Source of the DNA: Gnetum montanum
Lineage: Eukaryota > Streptophyta > Gnetopsida > Gnetales > Gnetaceae
Assembly (NCBI GenBank): GCA_015680685.1
Contig: MNCI01005871.1
Span: 183,922 to 247,921 of the forward strand
Direction of reading: 5' to 3'
Length of the DNA: 64,000 nucleotides
Shown: in pieces, positions 46,751 through 58,500 of the stretch
Layout: each line of letters starts with the position of its first letter
How positions within the stretch are numbered: position 1 is the first letter of the stretch
The notes under the pieces: model-generated
Told to the model about the DNA's origin: nothing
The model's database searches: none
Seen by the model: only the letters and a program-made list of their open reading frames with translations
Made by a program: the position numbers and the translations under genes

Positions 46751-48530
46751 CTGGAGCAAAGCCGAAGAGAAGGTATTTTGTATTTCATGTGATTGGATTT
46801 TTAACATCTTGTTAACTACAGGTGTATAGTGTTGTGACTACTTTTCAGAGAGAAAAAGATAACAAACAGCATATTAACGTAGCCGTTTAGGCAGCAATAT
46901 TATATTTTCAGAGAATATTTTTAAAACTTTTTGGAAGTGTCATTCATATTGACATTGATAACACTATCATGTACATGGATAGGATACTGCCCGTGCAATT
47001 TAAGTGATAGGTATTCTTTAGACTTTTCGAGAAAATCCAACCAACATGATTCAGTAACCCAAAGGTAAACAGTTTAAGTCTCCAGACTATATCCAAAGGG
47101 GATGACATGAAGGCTGAAGTTTGCTCTTTACAAGGAAGAGAGAGAAATCGCAGGTTATCAATGACCGCACATTAAAAAGACAAGAGACTCCTAGTGTTTG
47201 CATAGTTGCCTTTTGTGCCCCTGAAGTTTCTGTAGCTACTTTGTCTGCTGGTAGTAGCTCAGGCTCAATTATATTTGCGTATACGTTAACGGTAGCTGTT
47301 CTGACTTTTGCTAGATTGCACTTCTGATGGTGATCGAGTTTATTGACAAAAGTGCCCTTGAATGGAAGATTGAAAATAGACAAGAAAATACAGTTTACTG
47401 TTTAGGTTGTTAGAATATCTTTACTAAAGTTTGAATGAAACCTTTGGATTTGACATTGTACATGTTGTTTACTGTAAGAATGGTTATTCGGTCCAGCAAA
47501 TCTTTTACCGCTTTACAGGTGTTGGTGGGTGGCTCATGTTCATGTCAACCCACCAAACAAACAACTATTGTATTATTAATGTCAATTTTCAGTTAATTAT
47601 AACACAAATGTCAAATTACAACTGAAAAGCTACCTAATTGGCTTGGTGAAGGAAGAGGTTAAGCGGTTGAAGTTTCAGTTTTACTAATGTGCCTTCCGAT
47701 AGATCCTATAGATTTTTGGACTTCATAACGCTTCAATTTCAACTATAACATCATCTTTAGGTGTTGAAAAGCTTTAATTATAATATCATTTTCCAAGTGT
47801 TGAAGAGGAATTTGATTATGGCGAAAATCTCAAGTTCGAAAAGTGAAAAAAAATTATGCAGTGCAGAAACAGTAAAATACATTATTTTCCGGGTATTTCA
47901 ACGTTCCTCTTTATTTCCAACCGACCAATGCATCATCCATTTTCCAGCCTGCCAATCCATCATCGATGAAAAAAGAGGCTAGTTCATTTGGGTTGGTTTA
48001 GACTCCAAAATATCTTCTTTGATGAATTTTTCCCTTTTAAGTTCATAATTTTTTTTCTTTTCATGGCTTAAGCTTGATATAAGGAATCTTGTACTTTGTA
48101 CCACTGTACTTGAGTCTTGAAGCAGGCTGTCTTTTCCATTGCAGTGGTGACCTGAAATGATATATTTTGAAGGCAAATGTCCAGTCGACCAGAAGAAAAG
48201 TGAGGATGGAGAAGGAGAATCTTGGGTTTTTTTATTGTGCAGTGGAAGGCTGGAAGTAGCCAAGTTGGAAAAACCAATAATAGAGTATGACGTTCCTGCA
48301 TCTGTCATCCTGAATTTCTGATTCTTGTGCAGTCAATTTTAAATTATCTCCCAAATCGACAGACGAGAAAGGATGGGACTTTGAATATGAGCTCTTATCG
48401 CTTTCACTTGCTAATTCCAGAAGTAATTTAAAAGGCAAAGTTGATATACTACTGTACTATTGCCTATCAGCATAGTTTTGCTTGGAAAGATATTACTTCA
48501 CATATTTGCAGTGTCAGGGTGGATGGATGC

Positions 48531-49119
48531 AATTATACGATAAGAGAGTATAATCTGGTGTGTACACCCTTAAATTAGTGTTTTTACTCTGAAATTCCCC
48601 ATGAATAATGATTTTGTTTGTATGCGAGTTGTAGTCAAATTGGTGCTCACAGATCAGTTTTGTGATTGACAGGGACTGAAAAGTATGAAGGAGACCATTA
48701 ATTCATGGCTTTATGCTGGCGTCGCTGTTGCGTGCCTGAAACTAAAACCCAGAAACAAGAATCAGTACATCGAATGTTGCGTTCAACATGCAACCACATA
48801 ACGGCCACACAATATATTCACGGCTGCAGGTAAAGCAACCAACCTATGGCTGCAGGTAAAGCAACCAACCTATGGGGTATAAGAATGATCCAAAATTGAC
48901 ACTTTCAGCTCAAACAAATGTAGCAAAGTTGTTGCTTGAATACTATATTTAAGTCTAAGAGCATTAAAGAAAGGACAATTCAGAAAGTTATGCTCTTCAT
49001 TTTACATGGCTAATTTGTAGATGCATTATTCTCTTTGAAGATAATCCATCTCCTTAGTTCAATCAATAGATAATGGGATCTCATAGGAGCACATATGATT
49101 GCCCCCTAACTTCGTCTAC
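48531..49119. other. Intergenic with a 26-bp tandem duplication
   Basis: No coding match. CTGCAGGTAAAGCAACCAAC occurs at 48,824 and 48,850, two exact 26-bp units. Confidence 0.6.
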
Positions 49120-49660
49120 AAATAGCAGCAGATAAATAAGTAGATATTTTTGTTAGGAATCCTCCTTGTATCTACTATAAATAAAATTGCTTTTTGCCAC
49201 ATGGTTATTCTCACATGTGCTTCAATGCCTTCTGTTTGATCCTTAAAATATGGACCTTCAATATTCCATTTTTGGAGCCATTTTTTCTCATCATTAAACC
49301 ATCCTTTTCCCTTAGTGACCTCATAAACTTCCATGGATTGGTGGATGCCAAGCCTAGCAAGCATCTTTTTATAAAACTTTAGAAAATTTTCAAGAATTGT
49401 AATTTCTATAAGTGGCATATCTACTTGTGCTAATAAAATATCATATAGAGCTTGAGCCTTTACCTGAAGTTCTTGTTATAAAAATTGTTTTTGAACATAT
49501 TCTAAATATTTTCATTATGTTGCAAGTAAATTGGATCTCCAAGTTTCACAACCTTATAATAGAACTAGGTGAACAAGTTGATTGTACATTTACTTGTAAA
49601 CATCATATGCCAAATTTTCAAATGGCATAAAAAGCAAAAGGTTGAAAGTAACTCCAAGTG
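49120..49660 (-). pseudogene. LINE RT C-terminal remnant
   Basis: The minus-strand frame 49,116-49,418 contains KGKGWFNDEKKWLQKWNIEG and upstream pieces such as YLQHNENI in broken frames. It resembles the remnants at 45,790-46,250 and 60,040-60,330, one of which is joined to a recognisable RT core. This makes it a third copy of the same LINE family's 3' part. Stops and shifts throughout. Confidence 0.55.
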
Positions 49661-49689
49661 TGAAATAAAAAATCCTTGAAGTTAAGGGT

Positions 49690-50100
49690 ATCACCAAATA
49701 AAATTTCTTCTAACTTTACTTATAACCATATAATTATGAGCTTCTCCAAGAGCAAGAAATTTGTCTAAATGGACAAAGAAAATAATAGTGGATGAATGAG
49801 TTTTCCATAATGCAAAGAGGACATGTAAGATCATGAACTCCTGAATGGAAGAGAAGATTACAAACAAGAAAACCTTGATAAATCCTGTACCATAAAAAAT
49901 TTCTTAATTTTTGGAGTAGAAGCATTTAAGATATTCTAAATCTAATACTTCCATAATTTTTCATTATTGTTGGAAGGCCAAATACTAATATTAGACTTAA
50001 TAATAGTATAGGCAAGTTTGCGTGAGAATGGAAAAACTAAAGGAACATTGATCCATAAAAAATCGAGGGCTTAATAAAGGATTGCTTCATGAAAGAGTTC
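49690..50100 (-). pseudogene. LINE reverse-transcriptase zinc-binding domain (zf-RVT) remnant
   Basis: The minus strand shows the zf-RVT signature of plant L1 LINEs: KLRNFLWYRIYQGFLV, LLFHSGVHDLTCPLCIMENS and the IHYYFLCPF block (49,734-49,925), preceded by EKLWKY-type sequence. This domain ends L1-type ORF2 proteins. It belongs to a different fragment from 49,120-49,660, because on the minus strand it precedes an RT C-terminal piece. Confidence 0.65.
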
Positions 50101-50695
50101 TAGGGTTAACAAATGGAATATTCAAGGGTACATTCTCTATTATGATCTCAACCAAGTTAACAATTTTGTAAAACAAGTTGTATATCAAAAAATTTGGAAA
50201 AATTTAGAAGGCAAAAAACATTTCTATTTGACTAGTATTAGGGGAGGCCTTAATTCAAAGAAAAATTACTTATCTACTACTATTTGTCATCAGTTACAGT
50301 GTAGAAAATCAGTAAAGCATGAATGGGATTTCATCATTTGAAGGTTGAAATAGATAAGAGGGGTACAAAATTCCTTGTGAAGAATGGATATGATGATTAT
50401 GCAATATAGATACCATTGAAGATGAAGGCTGCATTTTCTTATAATATCCTACATTGTAACACATTAGACATAGATGAAATATTACAGTTGAAAATTTAGT
50501 TGATTTATTCCAAATATTACCAAGAATACTTGGTAATTTTCTTAATGAAATTTTTAAAAATCATAGCATATATATTTCTACTATCTAATAAATCCAAAGC
50601 ATCTAGAGACATAATAAAATTTCAATTTTAGTTTTAGTTTTATTAATGTGAAATTTAGCAATTCTACTTAAGCAAAAGTTTGATACAACCTTTAG
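50101..50695. other. AT-rich sequence before solo LTR
   Basis: No confident coding match. Probably decayed LINE sequence continuing across the solo LTR, since the LTR target duplication TTTAG shows the two flanks were once contiguous. Confidence 0.45.
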
Positions 50696-51602
50696 TGATG
50701 AGTGGTGAGGTACCCCTACACTCAACCATATGAATACAAGTGTTTCATGCACGATCTGGTCGAACTCCGCAGACGGACTAGTTGTGGTATTCAGATAGTT
50801 ACTCGTAGGTCGTAGTTCGTTGTCTTCCCACATGGACTAGTATTAGCTTTGTCATGTATGGTTTAGTCCAGAGTGAGGTGTATGATGTGCTCCTATACTA
50901 ATGCTACTCTTAGGGCTAATGGAAAATAATATCAACTAAATTAGGAGAGAGAGAGAGAGAGAATCTAAACTAGCCTAAGTGCGATGAGCATCCGTTCCTT
51001 AATCATCCATACACATCTTGGACCTCGTGCACGACTACCACTGGGATTACCAAGCACATGGCCTAAGTACGCTACTGGATTACCAAGTAGTCAAACTTAA
51101 ATTCTCGTGATCAAGTCGTACTCATTTCATGTTTAATAGGAGTTTAGGGTAAAGACATGTTAACTACGAAAGCAATAAATAACAATAAAAATTAAATAAT
51201 TAAACCAAGTGAATGCTGCAATGATGAAGTAATCTCGATCTTTATTTCCAGTTATGTGCGTGTCCAAGTACGTCACACTTGAATAAAGGATGCCGTACAA
51301 TTACAATCATCACACTGTGGGCATGCACTGAGAAATAATTCTAACTCTAAGAAGGAAAAATTTGGATAAGGGACTAAGAACTAATAATTGGGAACAAAGG
51401 GTGCTGCCTCTTATTTATAGAAGATGAGGTAGGATGCAATATCGCGTACACGATATCATGTGGCAGATGCGATATCACGTATAGGATATCGCAACTACCA
51501 TATCGGGGTCCAATAACAGGGGTATGATATCGGGACCTATCAGACTTGGTATCTTGTATCAGGGTTTCGATAACAGGGTCCGAGATAGACCATGACTCAT
51601 CA
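50696..51602 (-). repeat. Solo Athila-like LTR
   Basis: 907 bp; the plus strand reads TGATGAGTGGTGAGGTACCC ... ACCATGACTCATCA. Perfect duplication TTTAG (50,691-50,695 and 51,603-51,607). The minus-strand TATA box is near 51,412 (plus TTATTTATAG), with a long series of GATATC/AATATC motifs at 51,430-51,560. An (GA)n run lies at about 50,945-50,961. Confidence 0.93.
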
Positions 51603-51649
51603 TTTAGCAACTGTAAAGGAGAAAATTTGAATAAATGAAAAGTTTACAA

Positions 51650-53345
51650 AAGAAGACCTTGCAAAAAAGATAGAAAAATGAAAAAAAGGTAAAAGCTACA
51701 TAAGCAAAGGGTAATGTAGCTTTTTAGAGTGTAGAGTATATTATAGTAATCAAAGATAGTACATTTTCAAAAAAATGCCTAAACACTTTGCATTGTAAAT
51801 TTTTGAATACAAATAGTGACATTTCTACTAAAATGATGACATTATAAAAATAAGCTTTTTATTCTAGAGTAGTTGAAACTTGGGAAGAAAATGATATGAA
51901 AATTTTGATTTACTAGGTTTTAGTAGAATAAAGGTAGCAAGTTTTAGATCTGACAAATGGGGAAAAGCTTCAAAAGATAATTAAGATGGAAAAGGTTCAT
52001 GAGTATAAGCAATATATTTACTTGAAGATTATTCAAAGAAAATGTGTCATGTTTCATAATTTTTGTTACTTTTACCCATAGGATGAAACACATTATGTAA
52101 AGTAAGGTTTATTAAAAAACCCTTTTCAATATTTAAGATGAGATATGAAAAATTTTATTTAAATGATAAATTTTATATATGTGGTGACATCAATGCAAGG
52201 ATTAGTTCTAAGTAGATTGATATGCTAGAGTGACAATTTAATTAAGGATGGCCAAATATGCAAGTTTTTGATCAAATTAGAACCAAATGGAAAAGAATAT
52301 AAGAGGGTATTGAAAAAATTCAAAAAAGAAAGCATATGTTAGGATGAAGGCAAGACCTTGATCTTATTATTTTAAATGAGATTCAAAAACTTTCATCAAG
52401 GTTAGGATTTATTTTTTAAAAAGAGAGATCTTCATGTATTGATTACTACTAACCAACCCTCAAAATGCACAAAGAATTAATGACTTTTAGGTTGGTGGTA
52501 AAATAATATAATCTTCACCATCTTTTCTATAGTTTTTCATTAAAGGAATGCATTCTAACTATAAGCAATGTTAAAAAATAAGATGTATCATAGTTGTAGA
52601 TATAGAATCTTTCAATAAGAGGTGCAAAATTTCTTAAAAACAGAAAAGTCTAAAGGTTACTAAAGGCTACAAAAATTATTACTATATAAAAAAAGTATAT
52701 TGGTAAGAATAAGTGGTTTAATGAGGAATATTTGTAGACAAGGGTAGCTATAAAAAATTCTAGTAATAAAAAAGATTTGAATAAGGACTACATGAAATTG
52801 GCTTTATAGAAAAAAGAGAATTTTTAAAAGAGCACAAAATAATATGATACAAATGATAAAGCAAGATCCATGAAAATTTTGGAAAATTTTTAGAAATGAA
52901 GTTTATCCATGTAATGATATTCGATTTGCATAAATAAAGGGGTTTTACAAAAAAAAAATTATCATGAAACAAATACCATAACTAGTTCATGCTCCCACAC
53001 ATTTTGTAGCTTACATATGATGAATTAGTAAAGAGAATTTAGAAATTAGGTTTTGGAAAAGCTTTGAATGTAGAAGTATTGTATGATGAATTATTAACAT
53101 TTGGTGGAGAGCTACATTAGAGAGAGACTTGAAAAATGCTTAGTGAAGGACTTTAGTATGATTTTAAAAAGAATAGAAATTAGATTTAAATAATTACTAG
53201 TTAATCATGATTAGTAACTTATTTACAAAATTATTAGGTACCCTTTTAGTGAAAAAATTAGAATCTTAGGTAGAGGGAAATCATTTAGATTCTATTTCAT
53301 AAGCAAGATTTAGAAAACAATGGTCTACACTAGGTCGCTGTGGCC
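51650..53345 (+). pseudogene. LINE ORF2 N-terminal half (endonuclease to RT start)
   Basis: Broken plus-strand frames contain an AP-endonuclease-like stretch (HNFCYFYP near 52,058; ICGDINARISS near 52,178-52,212, equivalent to the GDFNAR motif; then DLDLIILNEIQKL near 52,350), a KWFNEEYL block (52,715), and the beginning of RT (LYDELLTFGGELH near 53,082; QARFRKQWSTLG near 53,300-53,336, the QxGFRxxRST motif). The rest of RT is missing after 53,345. Heavily decayed. Confidence 0.6.
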
Positions 53346-53488
53346 TTGGTAATTCTTTGCAAAGTTGGATCATAGTTCCGAATCTCTTCACCCTATAGTT
53401 TTTGTAAACTTCTTAAAGCTTTATTATTCTAATATTTCTGTCAAATATTACCCAACTTTAGTTTCTCAAACAACAGCCAACACCATGA
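53346..53488. other. Short spacer before element G
   Basis: No match. The last five bases CATGA (53,484-53,488) recur at 55,575-55,579 as element G's target duplication. Confidence 0.6.
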
Positions 53489-53967
53489 TGTTATAGCAAA
53501 TCTGGGTAGCAAAATATGAAATGAGATGAAAATAAAGAGCAATTGAACCACAGCCAAATGCAAAAGAATCTTATTATCAGCAATGAAAATAACAAGCTTC
53601 TCTCTTCATCACAAGGAGAGAACAAGAGGAAGCTTCTCTCTCATGCAATGTGGAAATAACAAGCTTCTCTCTCTTCATCACAAGGAGAGGACAAGAAGAA
53701 GCCTCTCTCTCATGTAATGGGAGAACTCTTAACTCTTGTGTATGATCGATTCTAGGATAGACTTAAATAGCCACATCTGGGGTTGCAAAATTGGAAACAT
53801 CTAAAATTAACTGAGATAGATCTTCACAACACGTTTAGAGGTCTTATGTCATCTTTAGGGAAAATTCTAAAACTATTAGATGATAGAAACGGAAAGTGTA
53901 GTTCATGAATAAGCAACTGCTAATTCATTGTTGTGATCTACTGCTTCATAGTTAGTTTTTTCCAACA
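53489..53967 (-). repeat. Element G 3' LTR (left), with internal tandem repeat
   Basis: Contains two 67-bp-spaced units around AACAAGCTTCTCTC...CATCACAAGGAGAG (53,591 and 53,658), also present in the right LTR (55,251 onward). It is about 55 bp longer than the right LTR because of two small indels near 53,750-53,790 and 53,900-53,945. Confidence 0.88.
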
Positions 53968-54055
53968 ATCTCCCACTTGTTGATTTTGATTGAGGATCAA
54001 TCATATCTCCACACCATCTTTTCTACCTTGTCATTCTATGTTGCTTATGCTTTTG

Positions 54056-54259
54056 CTAGGCCATACAATGATCTACTCTAGTCAAAACTTTATCTTGCGT
54101 TCTAAAAACTTTGAAGACTAAAAGAAAAACATCTGCCTTCCTTTTGATTGGATACACCCAACATCTCCTAGAGAAATCATCAATGAAAGATACAAAATAT
54201 TTTGCTCCTCCTAGAGAAGTCACTGGTGCTTGCCAAACATCAGAGTGCAGCAAGTCCAA
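54056..54259 (-). pseudogene. Copia integrase core fragment (element G)
   Basis: The 67-residue frame MDLLHSDVWQAPVTSLGGAK ... YFVSFIDDFSRRCWVYPI carries the first catalytic Asp (HSDVW) and the FIDDFSR block of copia integrases. The rest of the integrase core is deleted. It is in a different frame from the protease segment upstream on the minus strand. Confidence 0.85.
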
Positions 54260-54346
54260 GATGCCTCTACTCTTAGCAGTTGATGTGCTAAACTTTAATC
54301 TATGTTGCTTACTAGTAACACAATGCTCACAAAATGGTAAACATAA

Positions 54347-54916
54347 CTAATTGAGCCCAGGAAGAAGTCTATGTTTAGAGAGAATCTGCAAACCTTGTTC
54401 TGACATATGACCAAACTTTCGATGCCACAACATTGTTGATTCTTCTTCCAGCCTAGTTGATGCAACAAAAGACTCTCCCACTTGATGTGTGTTCCCCATA
54501 AGCATGTACAGATTTGTAGCAACCTTTTCTGCCTTCATTACAACAAGCACACCTCTGGTAATCTTCAAGATCTCATTCTCTATACGAGTTTTGCACCCAA
54601 CATCATCTAGTTGTCCTAAAGACAGTAGATTTTTCTTCAAGCCCTCCATATGTCGTACCTCTTGTATGGTGTGAATAGTGCCATCATACATCTTTATCTT
54701 GATAGTACCAATACCAGCGATTTTCAAAGCATGATCATTTCCCATGTACACAGATCCTTCTGAGATTGGTTTGTAGTGATAAAACCATTCTCTTCGAGAG
54801 GTCATGTGCCATGTTGCTCCTAAATCCAAGATCCAAGCATCAATGACATTCTGTATGCCTTCAGCAATAGTTGCCTCACTGTATAGAACATCACCGTCAT
54901 ATGAGGTACTTGCCAC
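54347..54916 (-). pseudogene. Copia protease and GAG-pre-integrase (element G)
   Basis: 189 residues. DAWILDLGATWHMTSRREWF is the copia protease active-site region with DLG in place of DSG/DTG, and YKPISEGSVYMGNDHALKIA follows. The C-terminal MLWHRKFGHMSEQGLQILSK is the GAG-pre-integrase HxxxGHxxxxxL motif. The Gag region upstream (54,917-55,137) is mostly lost; a few residues of a UBN2/Gag-like start may lie near 55,000-55,130. Confidence 0.88.
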
Positions 54917-55152
54917 ATTCCCTTGAGGATTCTTTTCATTACACTTGTCGTCATCTGTGACCTCTCACGGCCTTTCTCCAATAGCTGCCCAACAATTATC
55001 TTTACGCAAAATTGCTTGTATCTTTATTTTCCACAATGTGAAGTTGCTTCCATTGAACTTCTCTATTTCGTATTTGCCAACCATTTTGTAAAATTTGTAT
55101 GCACGATCTGCAACACTTCCATGGACTATGAATCTAGGAGCTCCGATACCAC

Positions 55153-55576
55153 TGTTAGTAGATCTCGCAGCAAAATATGAAATGAGATGAAAATAAAGAG
55201 CAATTGAACCACAGCCAAATGCAGAAGAATCTTATTATCAGCAATGAAAATAACAAGCTTTTCTCTTCATCACAAGGAGAGAACAAGAGGAAGCCTCTCT
55301 CTCATGCAATGTGGAAATAACAAGCTTCTCTCTCTTCATCACAAGGAGAGAACAAGAAGAAGCCTCTCTCTCATGTAATGGGAGAACTCTTAACTCTTGT
55401 GTATGACCGATCCAGACTTAAATAGCCACATCTAAAATTGGAAACATCTAAAATTAACTGAGATAGATCTTCACAACACGTTTAGAGGTCTTATGTCATC
55501 TTTAGGGAAAATTCTAAAACTATCGACGAGAGAAACGAAAAGTGTAGTTCATATTCACAGTTAGTTTTTTCCAACA
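55153..55576 (-). repeat. Element G 5' LTR (right)
   Basis: 424 bp, plus strand TGTTAGTAGATC ... TTTTTTCCAACA. Next to the initiator-Met primer site on its left side. Confidence 0.88.
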
Positions 55577-55589
55577 TGATGATGATATT

Positions 55590-58500
55590 GGTCTTTAAGA
55601 AAAGTACAGTTACCATTCTGCCGCAGGCACTTTGTACAATCTTACAACCAATGTTAAAAGCATTACACTGAAGAGACCATGACCATCACAAGATAGCACA
55701 ATGGGAAATTGCTGGAGACATTTTTCAGATGTTAAGATTACTAAAAGTAATTAATGTTCACGGGGCCCGTGAAAGTGGAATAATATATGCATGTTGTGTA
55801 ATCTTTTTTTTTCGGAAAAGGTCGAGTGTATTAATTCCAGAAAAAATGCAGCTATACATCTGTACAGCACAGGCCAGAGCGGCTGGCCCATGCCACCCAA
55901 GGTAGCGCCCCAAAACCAATCCCCAAGCCGACCCTGCCGTGACAACCCCACGGTGGTCGGCCTCCTCTGAAAGGGCCGTTATCTAGCGGACAACCGCCAA
56001 ACCAGAATTACAAATGATAACTAAGGCTTCCCTGGTCTAGCCTCCAGGCATGTTGTGTAATCTTATCAACAATTTTTTAACATATTTTTAAAGAGATACA
56101 AGTATTGCTATAATGAACAATAAGCTGTTAGTTTAGCTCTAAGAATTTTAGCGTTGAAATCCAAATGAAAGATATCATTCCAGTAAGCACTACTACAATA
56201 CTTAAGTTATAAAAAATATTTGGTAACGGTACGTTTCAGAATACCAAGATTATTGTTTAAGCCCCGTTGCTGAGGTGAACGTGCACGTGGCCTATCCCTG
56301 CATCATGCTTAAGTAACACATGAAAGTTCGCTTTGATCTGTTAACCTGCTATGCCTACGTCCACGAAGATTTTAACCAATTTTCAACGTCAATGGAAAAT
56401 TAAGGCCCACGTCCTGATTCTTTCTAAATGAATGTTAAACCCTATTGCTCGACGGAAACAGATACTGAGATACTTCAGCGGCAGAAATACAACTTACCTG
56501 AAATTCTGTAGAAGACGAATGCTGGTGGGTGGACCGAAATGCTCGGCTCCTGAATTACGTGATGATCACTCAAGTGATGCATATTTTAATTCAGCATTCA
56601 AATTTCTGCAATTGCCTCCTTGGCTTCACGTGATTAATCTTGCACAGGTGTGTGACATCATATGCGTAATCTCAAGTAAACGTACCATCACTCAAAAAGC
56701 CAAAATCATATCGATTTAAAGTAGACGGCATCCATTCGAGATAGGTAAGCATTTTCTAAGCCATCCGAAGGCAAGCAGTAATACAACAGTTTTCCAAGGA
56801 AGAGAAAAAAAAAAAACCTCATAAAGAAATTAACAAACCACATAAAACCAAGAACAAACTGGAGTTCATGTGGCGTCAACAGGGCACAAAGGCCCAGATC
56901 ACAGTATAATAAATCCAGAGCGTGCTACACAGAGGAAGACAGAATCAGATGTGAAACCCAACACAATGAAAGATGGAGCGCCCTCAATCAAGTCTGCTAC
57001 AGATTTCCAAAGAACCGAAGAATAATTAAATTAGAAAAGAAAAAAAAAGAGTCATTATGGATTTCAGATTGGATGTTGGATATACAGGCTTATAATATGG
57101 TGACTGGTTTTTCAGGAAGATAAAGCACCATGTTAACATCGCCGTTTATGTACCAATCAGGATTTCCAGAAATAAAGTCACATTTTAGAACTCTTCTGAT
57201 AGATTCATTCATGTTGACATTGATAACACCGTCATGCGCATTGATAGGATACTGTCCATGCAATTTAAATGATGGGTATTATTTACATTTTTTAATATTT
57301 AAATCCAATCAACTTAATTCAATATCCAAAGGTAAACAACTTAAGCCTGCAGACTATAGCTAAAGGGCATGACATGAAAGCTAAAGTTTGCTTTTTACAA
57401 GAAAGAAAGAGAGAGAAATTGCAGGTTGTCAATGACAGCACATTAAAAAGATTTGAGACTAGTAGTGACTGCATAGTTGCCTTTTGTGCCCGTGAAGTTG
57501 CTGTACCTACTTTTTCTGCAGGTAGAGCAGAGTCACAATCATATATATGCGTATACGTTAACATTAGCTGTTCAGTTCAGACTTCTGCTTTCTGCTCTTT
57601 TGCTATATGCGTATAGTGAATGCAACCTTCTTTCCTTCTTGATATGACATTGTCCATCCATGTTCTTGCTGTACAAAATGTTTATCTGGTCCCTAGATGT
57701 TTTACGGCTAGTACTTTTGATTTGGGATGGCTTTGCTTGAGAGTAACTTTTTGGATTAATGACTTTTCCTCAGCGGAATTGCGATTCTCTAAATTTCTAC
57801 TGACGAAACGTTTGTTATTCTCGTTTCGGTTTGTAGACCACATTTATATAATTTCCTGTTTTGAACCTGAGAACAAGCGTGCGTGTGTGTTTTTTTATAT
57901 ATGTTTGTGTAAACAGACAAAAATGAACTGAGACTGAAATCGGAGATTTTATCAAGTCAGCTTAGAAGAAAAGGGTGTGGTATTAGAATTCAGATCCACA
58001 GTACATTCATGTCACGGTAAATAGAAGTAGATATAGATTTCATGAAGTGGCTAGATCATATAAATCTCAAGCATTCCTAACCTACATAATCTTCATGTGC
58101 CGTTTTCTGTAAAAATGTTAATCCATTATGTGCCGTCTTCTATAAAAATGTTAATCCATCATAGACTTTCCATTTCATTTTTAAAACTTAATTTTAATAT
58201 TTCATGAGCAAGGATTTCTTTAAAAAACCTGGGGTTTTAATTTTATTCATTGCAATTTCTTTTGTTTCCAGAAAATCTTTGCAACCATTTGACAATTTAG
58301 TTTTGTTGAATCATGATGTTTATGATTCCGGACTTGTGGAAATCAGAATAGGATAGATTTTTCCTCTTTGAAAAAACGTTTTTAAACTTTTATTCTTTTC
58401 ATGGCTATTTCACTGCCTAAGCCTGACATGTGGAATTTTGCACTTTGTAGCAATGTAGCAGTGAACTCCTGGAGGAGCCTGTCTGTTTGCATTGCAGTGG

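Larger units (their letters stand above)
44540..48530. repeat. Duplicated segment, copy 1 (unknown function)
   Basis: Same-orientation, diverged copy of 55,590-59,040. Matching landmarks: CCGTGAAAGTGGA...TATATGCATTTTGTGCAATC (44,598) with 55,766; GAATTCTGTAGAAGACGA (45,178) with 56,500; CACAAAGGCCCAGATCACAG (46,468) with 56,887; GTTGCCTTTTGTGCCC (47,204) with 57,475; TCATCCTGAAT (48,305) with 58,672. No known protein domain was recognised. Weak frames (47,121-47,327 plus; 47,087-47,383 minus) are shared on both strands between copies, so strand and coding status are unclear. It contains local tandem duplications and a LINE-derived insertion missing from copy 2. Confidence 0.75.
53489..55576 (-). 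mobile_element. Element G: short Ty1/copia element, internally deleted
   Basis: LTRs 53,489-53,967 (479 bp) and 55,153-55,576 (424 bp), TGTTA...CCAACA. The minus-strand primer site TGGTATCGGAGCTC (about 55,138-55,151) fits initiator tRNA-Met with one change from TGGTATCAGAGC. A polypurine tract AAGTGGGAGAT lies next to the left LTR. The internal part is only 1.2 kb: protease/GAG-pre-integrase and the start of integrase, with no RT or RNase H. Target duplication CATGA: the right copy overlaps the terminal CA of the LTR, suggesting loss of two bases. Confidence 0.9.

Noticed and set aside
47087-47383. Possible coding exon in the duplicated segment
   Set aside because: Open on both strands, similar to copy 2 on both strands, and no known domain; conservation alone does not show coding.
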